52,657 nucleotides of DNA, from contig JAITAV010000014.1 of assembly GCA_031283895.1 (NCBI GenBank), forward strand, positions 1-52,657, given 5' to 3'. Made by a program: the position numbers and the translations under genes. The notes below the pieces were generated by a model, which made no database searches, was not told the DNA's origin, and worked only from the letters and a program-made list of their open reading frames with translations. Below, one piece after another: positions 43,669 through 52,657 of this stretch (position 1 is its first letter; each line of letters opens with the position of its first letter). This DNA comes from Puniceicoccales bacterium (GTDB lineage: Bacteria; Verrucomicrobiota; Verrucomicrobiia; Opitutales; UBA9783).

Positions 43669-44271
43669 GTGAACGTTGATGTATCCGAAGATAACATACA
43701 TAAAAGCATTCGACTCATCGTTGGGTTAGGAAATCCGGGCATCCACTACGTAAACACAAGGCATAATATTGGATTTTATTTATTAGATGAAATTGCCCAA
43801 AGTCGTGCCTGCGTGTGGCAATTCAATAAAAGTTGGCAAGCATATACGACAAGTATTATTTTAAGTAATACCAAGATTCAACTTTTAAAACCTCAAGCAT
43901 TCATGAACTTAAGTGGTTTATCCGTACAAACAGCATACCATTATCTAAAATTAGAACCCTCCAATTTATTAATTGTTTGCGACGACATTTCTATGGAACT
44001 CGGGAAATTCAAAATTTCAACCATTCCTGGATCAGCGGGACACAAGGGTATTAAACATATCTCTCAATGTTTAGGAAATGGATTTATACGATACCGCATT
44101 GGTGTCGGAGGTAAGAAAAATACAGACATGACTTTGAGTACGTTTGTCCTCGGTCAATTTACGCCCGAAGAGCAAAGCTATTTACCTTTTATCTTGCAAA
44201 AATTTAAAAAGAACCTTGAAGTCCTTATTGACAAAGGTGTTGTTAAGGGCATGAATTTTATGGAACGATAA
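43669..44271 (+). CDS. pth: peptidyl-tRNA hydrolase
   Basis: Cleaves peptidyl-tRNAs released from stalled ribosomes. In 200 residues the signatures are IVGLGNPGIHYVNTRHNIGF, containing the catalytic His, LKPQAFMNLSG, VCDDISMELGKFKI and GSAGHKGIKHI. The start is GTG 43669 with AAGG a few bases upstream; no in-frame ATG precedes the conserved LIVGLGNPG. The rplY-pth pairing is widespread in bacteria. Confidence 0.96.
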   Translation: MNVDVSEDNIHKSIRLIVGLGNPGIHYVNTRHNIGFYLLDEIAQSRACVWQFNKSWQAYTTSIILSNTKIQLLKPQAFMNLSGLSVQTAYHYLKLEPSNLLIVCDDISMELGKFKISTIPGSAGHKGIKHISQCLGNGFIRYRIGVGGKKNTDMTLSTFVLGQFTPEEQSYLPFILQKFKKNLEVLIDKGVVKGMNFMER

Positions 44272-44290
44272 ATTAATTAAAAAACAATCG

Positions 44291-44584
44291 ATGAAAAGAA
44301 ATTATCAAGCAACCTTCATTTTAGATACGCGCAAGTGGCATGAACCCATAGAGGCATTAATCGATCAAATTAAAGCAATCGTCGAGGAAATTAATGGAGA
44401 AATTAAATCTGTACAAAAGCTAGGTATTAAACCGTTCGCGAGAGTACCTCGTCGAGATTTTGTAGAAGGTCATTACGTTATCTTGAGATGTTTGGCTGAA
44501 CCACAATTCAATGTTATCCTCCAAGAACGTATTGGGTTGAATCCGAATATAAATCGTGTCATCGTTGAAACTATAGAAGCGTAA
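44291..44584 (+). CDS. rpsF: 30S ribosomal protein bS6
   Basis: Small-subunit protein that pairs with bS18 on 16S rRNA. The 97 residues show YQATFILDTR at the start and FVEGHYVILRCLAEPQ in the core. It begins 19 bp after pth and is followed 1 bp later by ssb, the conserved rpsF-ssb order. rpsR (bS18), usually in this operon, is missing here. Confidence 0.93.
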   Translation: MKRNYQATFILDTRKWHEPIEALIDQIKAIVEEINGEIKSVQKLGIKPFARVPRRDFVEGHYVILRCLAEPQFNVILQERIGLNPNINRVIVETIEA

Positions 44585-44585
44585 C

Positions 44586-45053
44586 ATGGCATCTTTCAAT
44601 AAAGTACTATTAATGGGGAATCTTGTTCGAGATCCCGAGTTGCGAGTCACACCCAGCGGTCTTTCGGTGTGTCGCTGTACCCTTGCATGCTCGCGTACGA
44701 TTAAATCGGATACAGGTTCCAGAGAAGAAACAACATTTGTAGATGTCGAATCTTTCGGGAAACAGGGAGAAATTGTCGCGAAGCATTTTGTAAAAGGCAA
44801 ACCTATTTTTGTTGAAGGTCGTCTAAGACTCAATGAGTGGCAAACAAGTGCAGGTGAAAAAAGAAGCAAGTTGCTTGTTGTTATGGAAAATTTTGTTTTT
44901 GTAGGTAATCAGGGCAACAACAGCTTAAAGCCAGGTACTGACACTGAAGGTTCTAAATCTTCATTTTCCTATGAAACGGTAAACGTGAAGCCTGAAATGT
45001 CTTCTGGTGAATTACAGGACAATGCAATGACAGACGAAGACGTCCCCTTTTAA
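44586..45053 (+). CDS. ssb: single-stranded DNA-binding protein
   Basis: Coats single-stranded DNA during replication and repair. The N-terminal OB-fold (about 1-108) includes FNKVLLMGNLVRDPELRVTP and FGKQGEIVAKHFVKGKPIFV. A flexible linker leads to the acidic tail DEDVPF, a variant of the D-[DE]-IPF tip that recruits partner proteins. The 155-residue length is typical. It lies between rpsF and rplI. Confidence 0.96.
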   Translation: MASFNKVLLMGNLVRDPELRVTPSGLSVCRCTLACSRTIKSDTGSREETTFVDVESFGKQGEIVAKHFVKGKPIFVEGRLRLNEWQTSAGEKRSKLLVVMENFVFVGNQGNNSLKPGTDTEGSKSSFSYETVNVKPEMSSGELQDNAMTDEDVPF

Positions 45054-45081
45054 CAACGCGTAGAATAGAGGTAAAAATATT

Positions 45082-45546
45082 ATGGCAACGATACAAGTTT
45101 TATTATTAAAACCCGTAAAGCATTTGGGAAGCGAAGGCGAAATAGTCAGTGTCAAAGCTGGCTACGCACGTAATTATTTATTACCTCAGTCTCTGGTTAT
45201 ACCCTTGAATCGGTCTAATCAACGGCAAGTGGAAGCCCTGCAGAAAGCTCGTACTTTGCGCGAAGCTAAAGAACTGGAATCCGCCAAAACACTCGCAGAG
45301 CGTATTCGGGCGATTCCTCTCACGATTGCGGTTAAAACAGGGGAAGAAGGTAAGTTGTTCGGCTCTGTGTCTTCCACAGATTTGTGGAAACGTTTTAGGG
45401 AAGAAGGTGTTGAATTGGACAAGAGTTTTATTCGCTTGCCACACCCTATCAAAACCTTAGGACGTCATGTTTTTCAGATGCGATTGCACAAAGAAATTAT
45501 TTTAGATTTGTCGGTAGAAGTCGTCTCCGAAAATCCAATTGGATGA
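45082..45546 (+). CDS. rplI: 50S ribosomal protein bL9
   Basis: Large-subunit protein at the base of the L1 stalk. In 154 residues the N-terminal RNA-binding domain reads VLLLKPVKHLGSEGEIVSVK and GYARNYLLPQ. A long connecting helix follows, then the C-terminal domain (EGKLFGSVSSTDLW). GAGG lies upstream of ATG 45082. The rpsF-ssb-rplI-dnaB order is conserved. Confidence 0.96.
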   Translation: MATIQVLLLKPVKHLGSEGEIVSVKAGYARNYLLPQSLVIPLNRSNQRQVEALQKARTLREAKELESAKTLAERIRAIPLTIAVKTGEEGKLFGSVSSTDLWKRFREEGVELDKSFIRLPHPIKTLGRHVFQMRLHKEIILDLSVEVVSENPIG

Positions 45547-45600
45547 TATTTAACGTTTTAACAGTATCTTCGTGTACATACGATTTGTGTTTTAAGTAAT

Positions 45601-47016
45601 GTGACGGATCAAACGGCAAACCATTCGAAACCCAAAGAAGGTTTTCGGGAACCTCCATACAGCGTAGACTATGAGCAGGCATTGTTGGCGGCATGCATGC
45701 TGGAAGGTGGTCAGGATAGCTTAACGAAGTGTATCGATGTTAAAATTTCTCCCAATTCTTTCTACATTCCGTCACACGCTGAAATCTTTAAAGTGTGTCT
45801 AGATCTTTACGAAGCAGGTTCTCCCATCAACGAATTAACGGTTGCAGAGCAGCTTAAAACGTGCGGAAAATTGGATCGTGTCGGTGGATATGCCTATTTA
45901 AACGAAGTTAACAATCGTATTGAAACGCCGGCACATCTAACATTCTATGCAAAAAAAGTCAAAGAATTGGAACTTGCACGACGGCTTGTACGTTTTTTTT
46001 TGACAGGTTTGGATTCCGCGTACGGTGGGATCGTCGACATAGATCAATTTTTGGAAAATGTTGAACACAAAGTACTAGAGATTGGCGAAGATCGTGTTGC
46101 GGAAACGGCAGCTCCCATTGAAGTATCCATGTCGAAAGCGGTTAATACCGTCCAACGGTTATTGGCCGCCAAAGGTTCCATCAGCGGCGTAAGTACAGGA
46201 TTCGACGATTTAGATACTCTAACCTTTGGACTCCATCGCGCGGAAATGATTGTTTTAGCGGCACGTCCTTCCATGGGGAAAACGGCCCTCGCTCTCAACA
46301 TTGCCGAGGCGGCCGTTTTAGGTACCAAGAAAAAAGATTTTTGCCCCATTCCAACTCTATTTTTCAGCTTAGAAATGAGCGCAGAACAACTTGCCATGCG
46401 CATGTTATGTGGACGAGCGCGTATCAATATGAGCAAATTAAGGGAAGGATTTTTACGCAAAGAACATTACCAAACCTTGGCATCTACGGCATCTGAAATT
46501 AAAAAAGCACCTCTATGGATCGATGAATCCACCAATATAACCATCTTAGAAATGCGCGCTAAAGCACGAAGAATTAAAGCGCAAAGCAACTTGGGATTTA
46601 TCGTCATCGATTACTTGCAACTCATTGCAGGTACTGATCCTAAAGCCCCTAGAGAACAGCAGATTGCAGAAATTTCGCGAGGACTGAAAACCATGGCTAA
46701 AGAACTCAACGTACCGGTGCTCGTTCTCAGTCAATTAAACCGTGAGTCGGAAAAAGAACGCCGTCAACCACGGTTATCTGACTTACGAGAATCGGGTGCC
46801 ATAGAGCAAGATGCGGATTTAGTATTGCTATTGTCCAAAAAAATAAAAGAGGATACAAATGTACAAGAAAATCTCAATGATACTTGCGTGCTTCGAGAAT
46901 TGATTATAGCGAAACAACGCAATGGACCTGTAGGCATTATTCCACTCGTATTTTTAAAACATTTTACAAGATTTGAAAATTATACAGGAGAAGTTTATGA
47001 AGAAATACAAAGCTAA
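45601..47016 (+). CDS. dnaB: replicative DNA helicase DnaB
   Basis: Hexameric 5'-3' helicase at the replication fork. In 471 residues the N-terminal primase-interaction domain begins PPYSVDYEQALLAACML. The RecA-like C-domain has Walker A AARPSMGKTALALN, Walker B IVIDYLQLI, and SDLRESGAIEQDADLVLLL. The start is GTG 45601; no closer in-frame ATG precedes the conserved region. bamA starts 20 nt before the dnaB stop. Confidence 0.97.
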   Translation: MTDQTANHSKPKEGFREPPYSVDYEQALLAACMLEGGQDSLTKCIDVKISPNSFYIPSHAEIFKVCLDLYEAGSPINELTVAEQLKTCGKLDRVGGYAYLNEVNNRIETPAHLTFYAKKVKELELARRLVRFFLTGLDSAYGGIVDIDQFLENVEHKVLEIGEDRVAETAAPIEVSMSKAVNTVQRLLAAKGSISGVSTGFDDLDTLTFGLHRAEMIVLAARPSMGKTALALNIAEAAVLGTKKKDFCPIPTLFFSLEMSAEQLAMRMLCGRARINMSKLREGFLRKEHYQTLASTASEIKKAPLWIDESTNITILEMRAKARRIKAQSNLGFIVIDYLQLIAGTDPKAPREQQIAEISRGLKTMAKELNVPVLVLSQLNRESEKERRQPRLSDLRESGAIEQDADLVLLLSKKIKEDTNVQENLNDTCVLRELIIAKQRNGPVGIIPLVFLKHFTRFENYTGEVYEEIQS

Positions 47017-49330
47017 AACTTTTTATCAAGCATTCGCATTACTATTTGCATATACATACGTAGCTTTTTGTCAAGAAACCGCATGGTATACAGGGACTAT
47101 CGGCAAAATAAACATTGAATGTTCGGGCTCAAAACACATAACGCTTCATTTTATTCGTACGCATTTAGGTATTGCAGAAGGGCAAATTTGCAACAAGGCG
47201 CAAGTGGATGCTGCGCTTAAGCGCCTTTACAAGACAGGATGGTTCGATAGCATACAAATATTCAAAGAAAATGAAACAGCCGATGGCTTTGATATCAAAG
47301 TTTGCTTACACGTACTCCCTAAAATTCGAAAAATTGAATTCATAGGTAACCGACGGTTAAGGGATAACGCCCTATTAAATGAGATAAAAAGCCGCAGTAA
47401 TCAACCTTTAGACGAATTAAAATTGCGCAGCGACTGTCAACGTCTATTACAGTTTTATGAATCTAAAGGATACTGTGATGCAAGCGTACAACTCGCCTCA
47501 GGTCAACAAGATTTTTCAGATTGCAGGGATGTTCAATTTTTGATTACGGAGGGATTCCGTTATCGACTTCAGGCTATTCGCTTTGAAGGCATTCATGCCT
47601 GCACAGAAAAAGAACTTTTGTCGCTCATATCCACCAAGACGTGGGATTGGTTAGCGTGGTTAACCAATACAGGGGTTTACAAAAAAGATCAATTGCAGCA
47701 CGACCTGGACCGAATTGTAGAGTATTACCAAAACAAAGGGTTTTTGGATGTAAACATTAGTGCACAGCAAATACGCTTAGAAAAAAGCAAAACGCAAATA
47801 CGTATTACAATTCCCATCGAAGAGGGCATACGTTATACGATTCATTCTATCCAATTAACGACGGATGATACTTTGCCTCCGCAACACCTCATTCACATCA
47901 CAGGCTTAAAGGAAGGGGATGTTTATTCTCCGGAAAAAATCGAATTAGCACGCGAAAAATTGAGAGATTTTTATGGATGTTACGGATATATCGACGTAGA
48001 GATTCAGGTGAAACGACTTTGGGTAGATGGAAAATCTTTTGATCTACAATTTACAATACAGCGGGGTATCCAATCAAAAATTAATTCCATTTACATTACC
48101 GGTAACATTAATACGCAGGCACGTGTTATCCTACGTGAAACCAATTTAGCTCCAGGCGATATCGTCGATCGCACACGCATGAAAAAGGCCGAACAGCGTT
48201 TGACCAATACGGGATTTTTTAATGCTGTATCCATTTTACCGGAAGATACCAATACCCCTCATCAAAAGAATTTAAAAATAAGCGTGGAAGAAGCCAAAAC
48301 AGGCAGTGTGTTTTTTTCTGGAGGTTTCAATAGTGAGGAAAAAATGACCGTAGGTGTCACATTGAGCCAAAACAATTTTGACTATAAGAATACAGGCAAT
48401 TACTTTCGGGGTGCCGGACAAAAATTTCAATTGGGAACAAGCTTAGGCAAGTATTCCAACGAAGTTAATCTATCCTTTGAAGAACCTTGGCTATTTGATA
48501 GGGAATTAAGATTTGGATTTAACGTCTTCAGAACGGTTAACAAATACACCAGTGATCATTACACGGAACAGCATCTCGGGACTGAAATCTATTTGTGGAA
48601 GCGATTATTTGAGCAAGTACAAGGTAAAATTTATTATCGTATTGAGGAATTTAATTTGAAAGATGTAAAGCAAGACCATGTATCAAGTGCCATTTGGGCG
48701 GAACGTGGCAAACGCAGCTTGTCCAAAGTTGGTTTTTCTATGGAACGCGACACGCGTGATCATTTCCTTTACCCTACGGAAGGTACTTATTTAGAATGGG
48801 ATAATCAATTGGCGGGAGGCCCCTGTCGTGGACAAACAAATTACATGAGAACACGCTTTACCGCGGCAAAATGGTTTTTGGTTACACCCGAACATGAACA
48901 AACATTTTTGGTGGGAGGGAAAGTAGGTACCATAAGAGGATTTGGCGGCAAGGATGTTCCTTTATTTGAACGAGAATTTTTAGGTGGCCCCGATGATTTA
49001 CGAGGGTTTGATTTAAGAAAAGTCGGACCTAAAACGCAGGATAAATTTCATGACCCCCTGGGGGGTAAAAGCTTTGCATTTTCCAAAGTAGAATATTCTG
49101 CGAAAGTACACTCCATTGTTCGATTGGTAGGCTTTTTCGACGTAGGGTTCGTTAACGAAAAAACTTTTTGTTGGAAAGCTTCCGGATACAATTGTGACTG
49201 GGGTATAGGTATTCGCTTACATATTCTAGGGGCACCTTTTTGTTTAAATTTTGCTTTCCCTTTAAAAGGGGACAACTATAATAAGAAAAAAGCACCTCAT
49301 ATCTCGTACAATTTTGGGGTCTCTTTTTAA
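46997..49330 (+). CDS. bamA: outer membrane protein assembly factor BamA
   Basis: Omp85 protein that folds and inserts beta-barrel proteins in the outer membrane. ATG 46997 has an AGGAGAAG ribosome binding site and gives a signal peptide (MKKYKAKTFYQAFALLFAYT ending near FCQ). The frame's earlier ATG (46973) is less likely. About five POTRA repeats cover residues 25-420. The 16-strand barrel follows, with GGPDDLRGFDLRKVG and the final aromatic FGVSF. The 777-residue length is typical. It overlaps dnaB by 20 nt and precedes skp and lpxD, the usual envelope cluster. Confidence 0.96.
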   Translation: MKKYKAKTFYQAFALLFAYTYVAFCQETAWYTGTIGKINIECSGSKHITLHFIRTHLGIAEGQICNKAQVDAALKRLYKTGWFDSIQIFKENETADGFDIKVCLHVLPKIRKIEFIGNRRLRDNALLNEIKSRSNQPLDELKLRSDCQRLLQFYESKGYCDASVQLASGQQDFSDCRDVQFLITEGFRYRLQAIRFEGIHACTEKELLSLISTKTWDWLAWLTNTGVYKKDQLQHDLDRIVEYYQNKGFLDVNISAQQIRLEKSKTQIRITIPIEEGIRYTIHSIQLTTDDTLPPQHLIHITGLKEGDVYSPEKIELAREKLRDFYGCYGYIDVEIQVKRLWVDGKSFDLQFTIQRGIQSKINSIYITGNINTQARVILRETNLAPGDIVDRTRMKKAEQRLTNTGFFNAVSILPEDTNTPHQKNLKISVEEAKTGSVFFSGGFNSEEKMTVGVTLSQNNFDYKNTGNYFRGAGQKFQLGTSLGKYSNEVNLSFEEPWLFDRELRFGFNVFRTVNKYTSDHYTEQHLGTEIYLWKRLFEQVQGKIYYRIEEFNLKDVKQDHVSSAIWAERGKRSLSKVGFSMERDTRDHFLYPTEGTYLEWDNQLAGGPCRGQTNYMRTRFTAAKWFLVTPEHEQTFLVGGKVGTIRGFGGKDVPLFEREFLGGPDDLRGFDLRKVGPKTQDKFHDPLGGKSFAFSKVEYSAKVHSIVRLVGFFDVGFVNEKTFCWKASGYNCDWGIGIRLHILGAPFCLNFAFPLKGDNYNKKKAPHISYNFGVSF

Positions 49331-49348
49331 AACTCGCAGGACAAAAAT

Positions 49349-49954
49349 ATGAACCAGTTGATAAAACGTATCGGACTTGGTATAGGCATTATATCCGTTT
49401 CCGTGTTAAATATAATTGCCGAAAGCAAGGATTTTCAGTATACCATTTATACTGTTAATATGGCAGAAGTTTACGACAACTTCTATAAGGGTAAAGAAGC
49501 GCGCAATAGCTTTGAAATACTCACAAAACAAGTTCAAGATGAAATTGAAAAAATGATGCAGGAAGGGAGAAACATCATCGAAAAGATACAATCTTTGCAA
49601 AAGAAGTTGAACGACGGTGTAGCCCTGGATGAACAAGCCAAAGAGAAAATACACGCAGAATTAAATGCAGAAGGCGAAAATTTGCACAAAAAAGAAATTG
49701 AGATCAATCAGTTTCGCCAAGACAAAGATGATAACCTGACCCAGAAACGGCAGGCTGTTCTATCGGAGCATTTCAAAGAACTTAACGCGCACATTGCTAA
49801 CCTAGCAAAACAAAAAGGTGCAGATTTTATTTTAAATTCGGCAGGTATGGGTGTTTTGTATACTAAACCGGAGTATGATTTAACCAAAGAAATCATTGAA
49901 ATTGCCAATAAACCTGTTTCTCAACAGATTTCTGGTCCACTTAAAAGTAAGTAA
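49349..49954 (+). CDS. skp: periplasmic chaperone, Skp/OmpH family
   Basis: Trimeric chaperone that holds unfolded outer membrane proteins on the way to BamA. The 201 residues begin with a signal peptide (about 1-24). A short beta segment follows (YTIYTVNMAEVYDNFYKGKE), then a long charged coiled coil (about 60-150), then the closing strand GADFILNSAGMGVLYTKPEY. It lies 18 bp after bamA and 12 bp before lpxD. Confidence 0.92.
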   Translation: MNQLIKRIGLGIGIISVSVLNIIAESKDFQYTIYTVNMAEVYDNFYKGKEARNSFEILTKQVQDEIEKMMQEGRNIIEKIQSLQKKLNDGVALDEQAKEKIHAELNAEGENLHKKEIEINQFRQDKDDNLTQKRQAVLSEHFKELNAHIANLAKQKGADFILNSAGMGVLYTKPEYDLTKEIIEIANKPVSQQISGPLKSK

Positions 49955-49966
49955 CGAAAAAACGTT

Positions 49967-51061
49967 ATGTTTACTATTCATTACACTTTAAATCGTATTA
50001 TTGAATTAGTAAATCCTTCAAAAATTCAAGGCAAATTGAATGTCGATGTTTTTACCGGAATTGCCAGTTTAAACAAAGCAAAAGCGGGTGACATTTCTTT
50101 TTTAGGCAATCAAAAATATAAAGCAGAAGTCTTCGGTTCTAAAGCATCGCTTATTCTTGTCCCCGAATCTTATGTAGGCTCTCCACATCCCGGACAAGTT
50201 TTACTTATGGTGGAAAATCCATCCAAAGCACTGGATGCCATCTGCCGAGATATTGAACTGCAATGCAAAAAACCCATACCTACGGGTATACATACTACAG
50301 CCATCATTGATCCAAGCGCAAAGATTTCTCCTAGAGCCTACGTGGGACCTCTGTGTATTGTTGGACCCAATGCAATCATTGAGGAAGGTGTCTGCTTACA
50401 GGCACATGTCGTTGTTGGAGAAGAAGTGCTCATTAAACGAGGAACATTCATTCGCCCCCATTGTTCTATTTTAGAGGGTACAGAAATTGGATGCAATTGC
50501 TTTATCGATGCTGGCGTTGTTTTGGGATCCGAAGGTTACGGGTACGAAACGGAGAATGGATGCCACAAGCGTTCGCCACAACTGGGACGTGTTGTACTGG
50601 AAGATGAAGTGGATGTAGGTGCAAATACGACAATCGATAGAGCACGTTTTAATGAAACGCGCATTGGCGAAGGCACAAAAATTGATAATTTGGTCCAAAT
50701 TGGTCACAATGTAGTGATTGGTAAACACTGCTTCATTATTGCTTTTGTAGGTATTGCCGGAAGCACAACGATCGGTGATTACGCTGTTATTGGAGGGCAA
50801 GCAGGTTTAACGGGGCACTTATGTATTGGAAATCACGTGATGATTGGAGCTCAATCGGGCGTAAATCACGATTTAGAAGATAACAGCTTTGTACGTGGCA
50901 CTCCGACACTCCCGTACATGTTAGCCCACCGCATTGATGCGTTAAAACGTCGATTGCCAGAATTGTTCAGACGTGTAGACAATTTGGAAAAAACATTTGC
51001 TTATTTGACGACCGATACCACAAAAGCATGCTTTCTCAGTAAAGATGAACGCAAAGATTAA
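49967..51061 (+). CDS. lpxD: UDP-3-O-acylglucosamine N-acyltransferase
   Basis: Third enzyme of lipid A synthesis, adding an acyl chain to the amino group of UDP-3-O-acylglucosamine. The N-terminal uridine-binding domain is at about 1-105. A left-handed beta-helix of hexapeptide repeats includes GYGYETENGCHKRSPQLGRV and TTIDRARFNETRIGEGTKID. NLVQIGHNVVIGKHC contains the catalytic His region. The 364 residues are slightly longer than E. coli's 341. It proves that the cell makes lipid A. The last 17 nt overlap prs. Confidence 0.96.
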   Translation: MFTIHYTLNRIIELVNPSKIQGKLNVDVFTGIASLNKAKAGDISFLGNQKYKAEVFGSKASLILVPESYVGSPHPGQVLLMVENPSKALDAICRDIELQCKKPIPTGIHTTAIIDPSAKISPRAYVGPLCIVGPNAIIEEGVCLQAHVVVGEEVLIKRGTFIRPHCSILEGTEIGCNCFIDAGVVLGSEGYGYETENGCHKRSPQLGRVVLEDEVDVGANTTIDRARFNETRIGEGTKIDNLVQIGHNVVIGKHCFIIAFVGIAGSTTIGDYAVIGGQAGLTGHLCIGNHVMIGAQSGVNHDLEDNSFVRGTPTLPYMLAHRIDALKRRLPELFRRVDNLEKTFAYLTTDTTKACFLSKDERKD

Positions 51062-52013
51062 AATTTTCTCTGGAAATGCGCATCATACCCTGGCAAAAAA
51101 TATTTGTGAACATTTAGGAATTGAGCTGGGACATGCCTTGGTTAATTCATTTCCAAATGGAGAAACTTTTGTGCAAATTCAGGAAAACATTCGAGGTGCA
51201 GATGTTTTTTTAGTGCAATCCATTGCAAGTCCCGTTAATCACCATTTTATGGAATTATTGGTTATAATTGACGCGGCTCGACGTGCATCCGCAAATCGTA
51301 TTACGGCCGTTATTCCTTTTTATGCTTACGCGCGACAAGATAGGAAAGATAGGCCTCGTGTTCCCATTACATCAAAATTAATCGCAAATTTGCTTGTTGC
51401 CGCCGGAGTGAATCGCATTTTGACAATGGATTTGCATGCGCAGCAAATCGTTGGTTTCTTCGATATACCGGTAGACCATTTGTATGCAAGTCCAGTTTTT
51501 TTTGAATACCTGAAGCAAGCGCATCCACAAGCTTCCTGGGCTGTATTTTCTCCCGATTTGGGTGGTGTTAAGCGGGCAATTGCCTACGCAGACTTCCTGG
51601 AATGTTCGGTGGGGATAATTGCAAAACGACGTAAAAGCGCTTACGAGGTAGAAGTTTTAAATGTTATTGGAGACGCCAAAAATAAACATGTTATTTTGGT
51701 GGATGACATATCTGATACGGGAAACACACTGATAGCAGCTACTCAACTGCTTAAACAAGCAGGTGCAAAACATGTTATTGCGATGATTACACATCCCGTT
51801 ACACGCCAAGAGGTTTTGGGAAAAATAGCCCAAAGTGGATTGGATGAATTCATTACAACCGATACATTACCCGTTCAGTCTCAAAATTTAGGCAAATTTT
51901 CCTTCACAGTCTTATCAATCTCAAAACTGTTCGCCGAAGCCATTATTCGTATTCATACCAATCAAAGCATTAACGAACTTTTCCCATCAAAAATTTTAAC
52001 ACGTTTTCAATAA
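51045..52013 (+). CDS. prs: ribose-phosphate pyrophosphokinase
   Basis: Makes PRPP from ribose 5-phosphate and ATP, for nucleotide, His and Trp synthesis. In 322 residues the signatures are FPNGETFVQIQENIRGADVF and YARQDRKDRPRVPITSK. DLHAQQIVGFFDIPVDHLYA and the PRPP loop VILVDDISDTGNTL are also present. ATG 51045 lies within the lpxD 3' end, so translation is probably coupled. Last gene of the rplY-prs run. Confidence 0.97.
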   Translation: MNAKIKIFSGNAHHTLAKNICEHLGIELGHALVNSFPNGETFVQIQENIRGADVFLVQSIASPVNHHFMELLVIIDAARRASANRITAVIPFYAYARQDRKDRPRVPITSKLIANLLVAAGVNRILTMDLHAQQIVGFFDIPVDHLYASPVFFEYLKQAHPQASWAVFSPDLGGVKRAIAYADFLECSVGIIAKRRKSAYEVEVLNVIGDAKNKHVILVDDISDTGNTLIAATQLLKQAGAKHVIAMITHPVTRQEVLGKIAQSGLDEFITTDTLPVQSQNLGKFSFTVLSISKLFAEAIIRIHTNQSINELFPSKILTRFQ

Positions 52014-52525
52014 CAAAAACTAAAGTACGCATCATAGATGTTTTGCAATACTTTCTCTTGCTGTAATATTACCAACTCAATACATCTTCTAATAACGCAC
52101 AATAGCATCCTAATATAGATCCAAAAGTTTTTATTTTTAAGTAAAGTGATCCCCAAAATGTTTATAAAACTTTAGCTTTAAAACTTAAGTTTTATGTACC
52201 CTGTTGAAGGAATCTTCCAAAAATAAAGTAGACTATTTTAATCCTTATTAGGGGGTATACTTGTCTTAAATAGAAACACAAGGGGCTTCCGTCTTGTTCT
52301 GTGGGCTTTCCTGGAGGTAGCATCCATAGAGAAAAAACATACTTTAGTTGTGAAAGTATCTTGTTGAAGCAAGTGGTATCTATCATGGATACACGTTCCA
52401 ACCAAGGATAACCGAGGCATTTGTGAGCATGTTTTAATTAAACTTTGGTTTGAGTACGTTGCTGCCCAATAGGTCCGTATAAGCCTTGTTGCCATTAGCC
52501 ATAATCCATAAAAACGGTTTTGCCG
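52014..52525. other. decayed region after prs
   Basis: No intact gene or terminator is supported. A minus-strand frame (52238-52654) is open for 138 codons. Its content is not recognisable, and another minus frame across the same bases reads equally protein-like (GNKAYTDLLGSNVLKPKF) but is broken by stops. I treat it as an eroded gene. Confidence 0.45.
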
Positions 52526-52657
52526 AGATCTCATTGTTTTCGTATCCTGAATTGCAACGGAGGCATTTGAAGGTATTGTCTCGTGGCTTGAATGCCTGCT
52601 CGTTTTCCTTTGTAAAGATTCACGCAGGATGAGATGGAGGGCTGTTATCAACAAGCC
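52526..52657. repeat. dispersed repeat, copy B (may continue past the window)
   Basis: Second copy of the segment at 15551-15684, same orientation, sharing long identical blocks such as CCTGCTCGTTTTCCTTTGTA. It runs to the last base of the window, so its true end is unknown. Confidence 0.85.

Noticed and set aside
52238-52654. Minus-strand open frame of 138 codons at the right edge, first thought to be a transposase.
   Set aside because: No DDE or other transposase motif can be defended, there are no inverted repeats, and part of it is the dispersed repeat.

Overview
The window comes from a Gram-negative bacterium of moderately low GC content. It encodes BamA, a Skp/OmpH-type chaperone, LpxD, lipoproteins and the peptidoglycan genes murG and ftsW. 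The mix points to the PVC group, most likely an Opitutales/Puniceicoccales-like verrucomicrobium: a TraR/DksA-like gene directly after ileS, an OleC-type ligase, and a YopN/TyeA/SycN-type secretion gatekeeper set. This placement is inference from gene content; there is no rRNA gene to test it. Dense housekeeping operons alternate with 0.3-1.1 kb gaps holding decayed, partly repeated sequence. That pattern fits a host-associated genome undergoing erosion.

Layout. 1-955: decayed sequence on the minus strand. 956-4441: tRNA-Asn, aspS, uppS, cdsA. 4442-5349: relic of an unknown gene. 5350-6936 (minus): M48 protease and HIT protein. 7003-8897: xseB, then rpsP-trmD-rplS. 9092-10743 (minus): AsmA-like membrane protein and a secreted LRR protein. 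11208-12604: tRNA-Ala, tRNA-Leu and a prepilin-like protein. 12813-14935: rpmI-rplT-pheS and an RsbW-like ATPase. 14936-16075: a decayed gap containing one copy of a dispersed repeat. 16076-20373: tRNA-Leu and nusA-infB-rbfA. 20488-25619 (minus): OleC-like ligase, then murG, ftsW and a LysM lipoprotein. 25828-28238: mgtE and an OB-HD nuclease. 28291-31799: two unknown exported proteins, the larger with an HExxH motif. 31890-36906: ileS, traR-like, rsmE, sfsA. 37224-39162: type III secretion gatekeeper, TyeA-like protein and SycN-like chaperone, closed by a terminator. 39405-40628: glycine-zipper lipoprotein and truA. 40629-41485: relics. 41486-42835 (minus): miaB. 42954-52013: rplY-pth-rpsF-ssb-rplI-dnaB-bamA-skp-lpxD-prs. 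52014-52657: decayed sequence with the second repeat copy.

How the genes work together. Most serve translation (tRNA synthetases, ribosomal proteins, initiation, tRNA and rRNA modification), replication (dnaB, ssb), or envelope assembly (uppS, cdsA, murG, ftsW, bamA, skp, lpxD, LysM lipoprotein). The accessory content suggests interaction with a host: the gatekeeper module, the secreted HExxH protein with its small partner, and the secreted LRR protein. The best candidates for something undescribed are the 28291-31799 exported pair and the isolated gatekeeper module. Also of interest are the recurring -10 boxes only 6-9 nt before first-gene start codons, which suggest leaderless transcripts.
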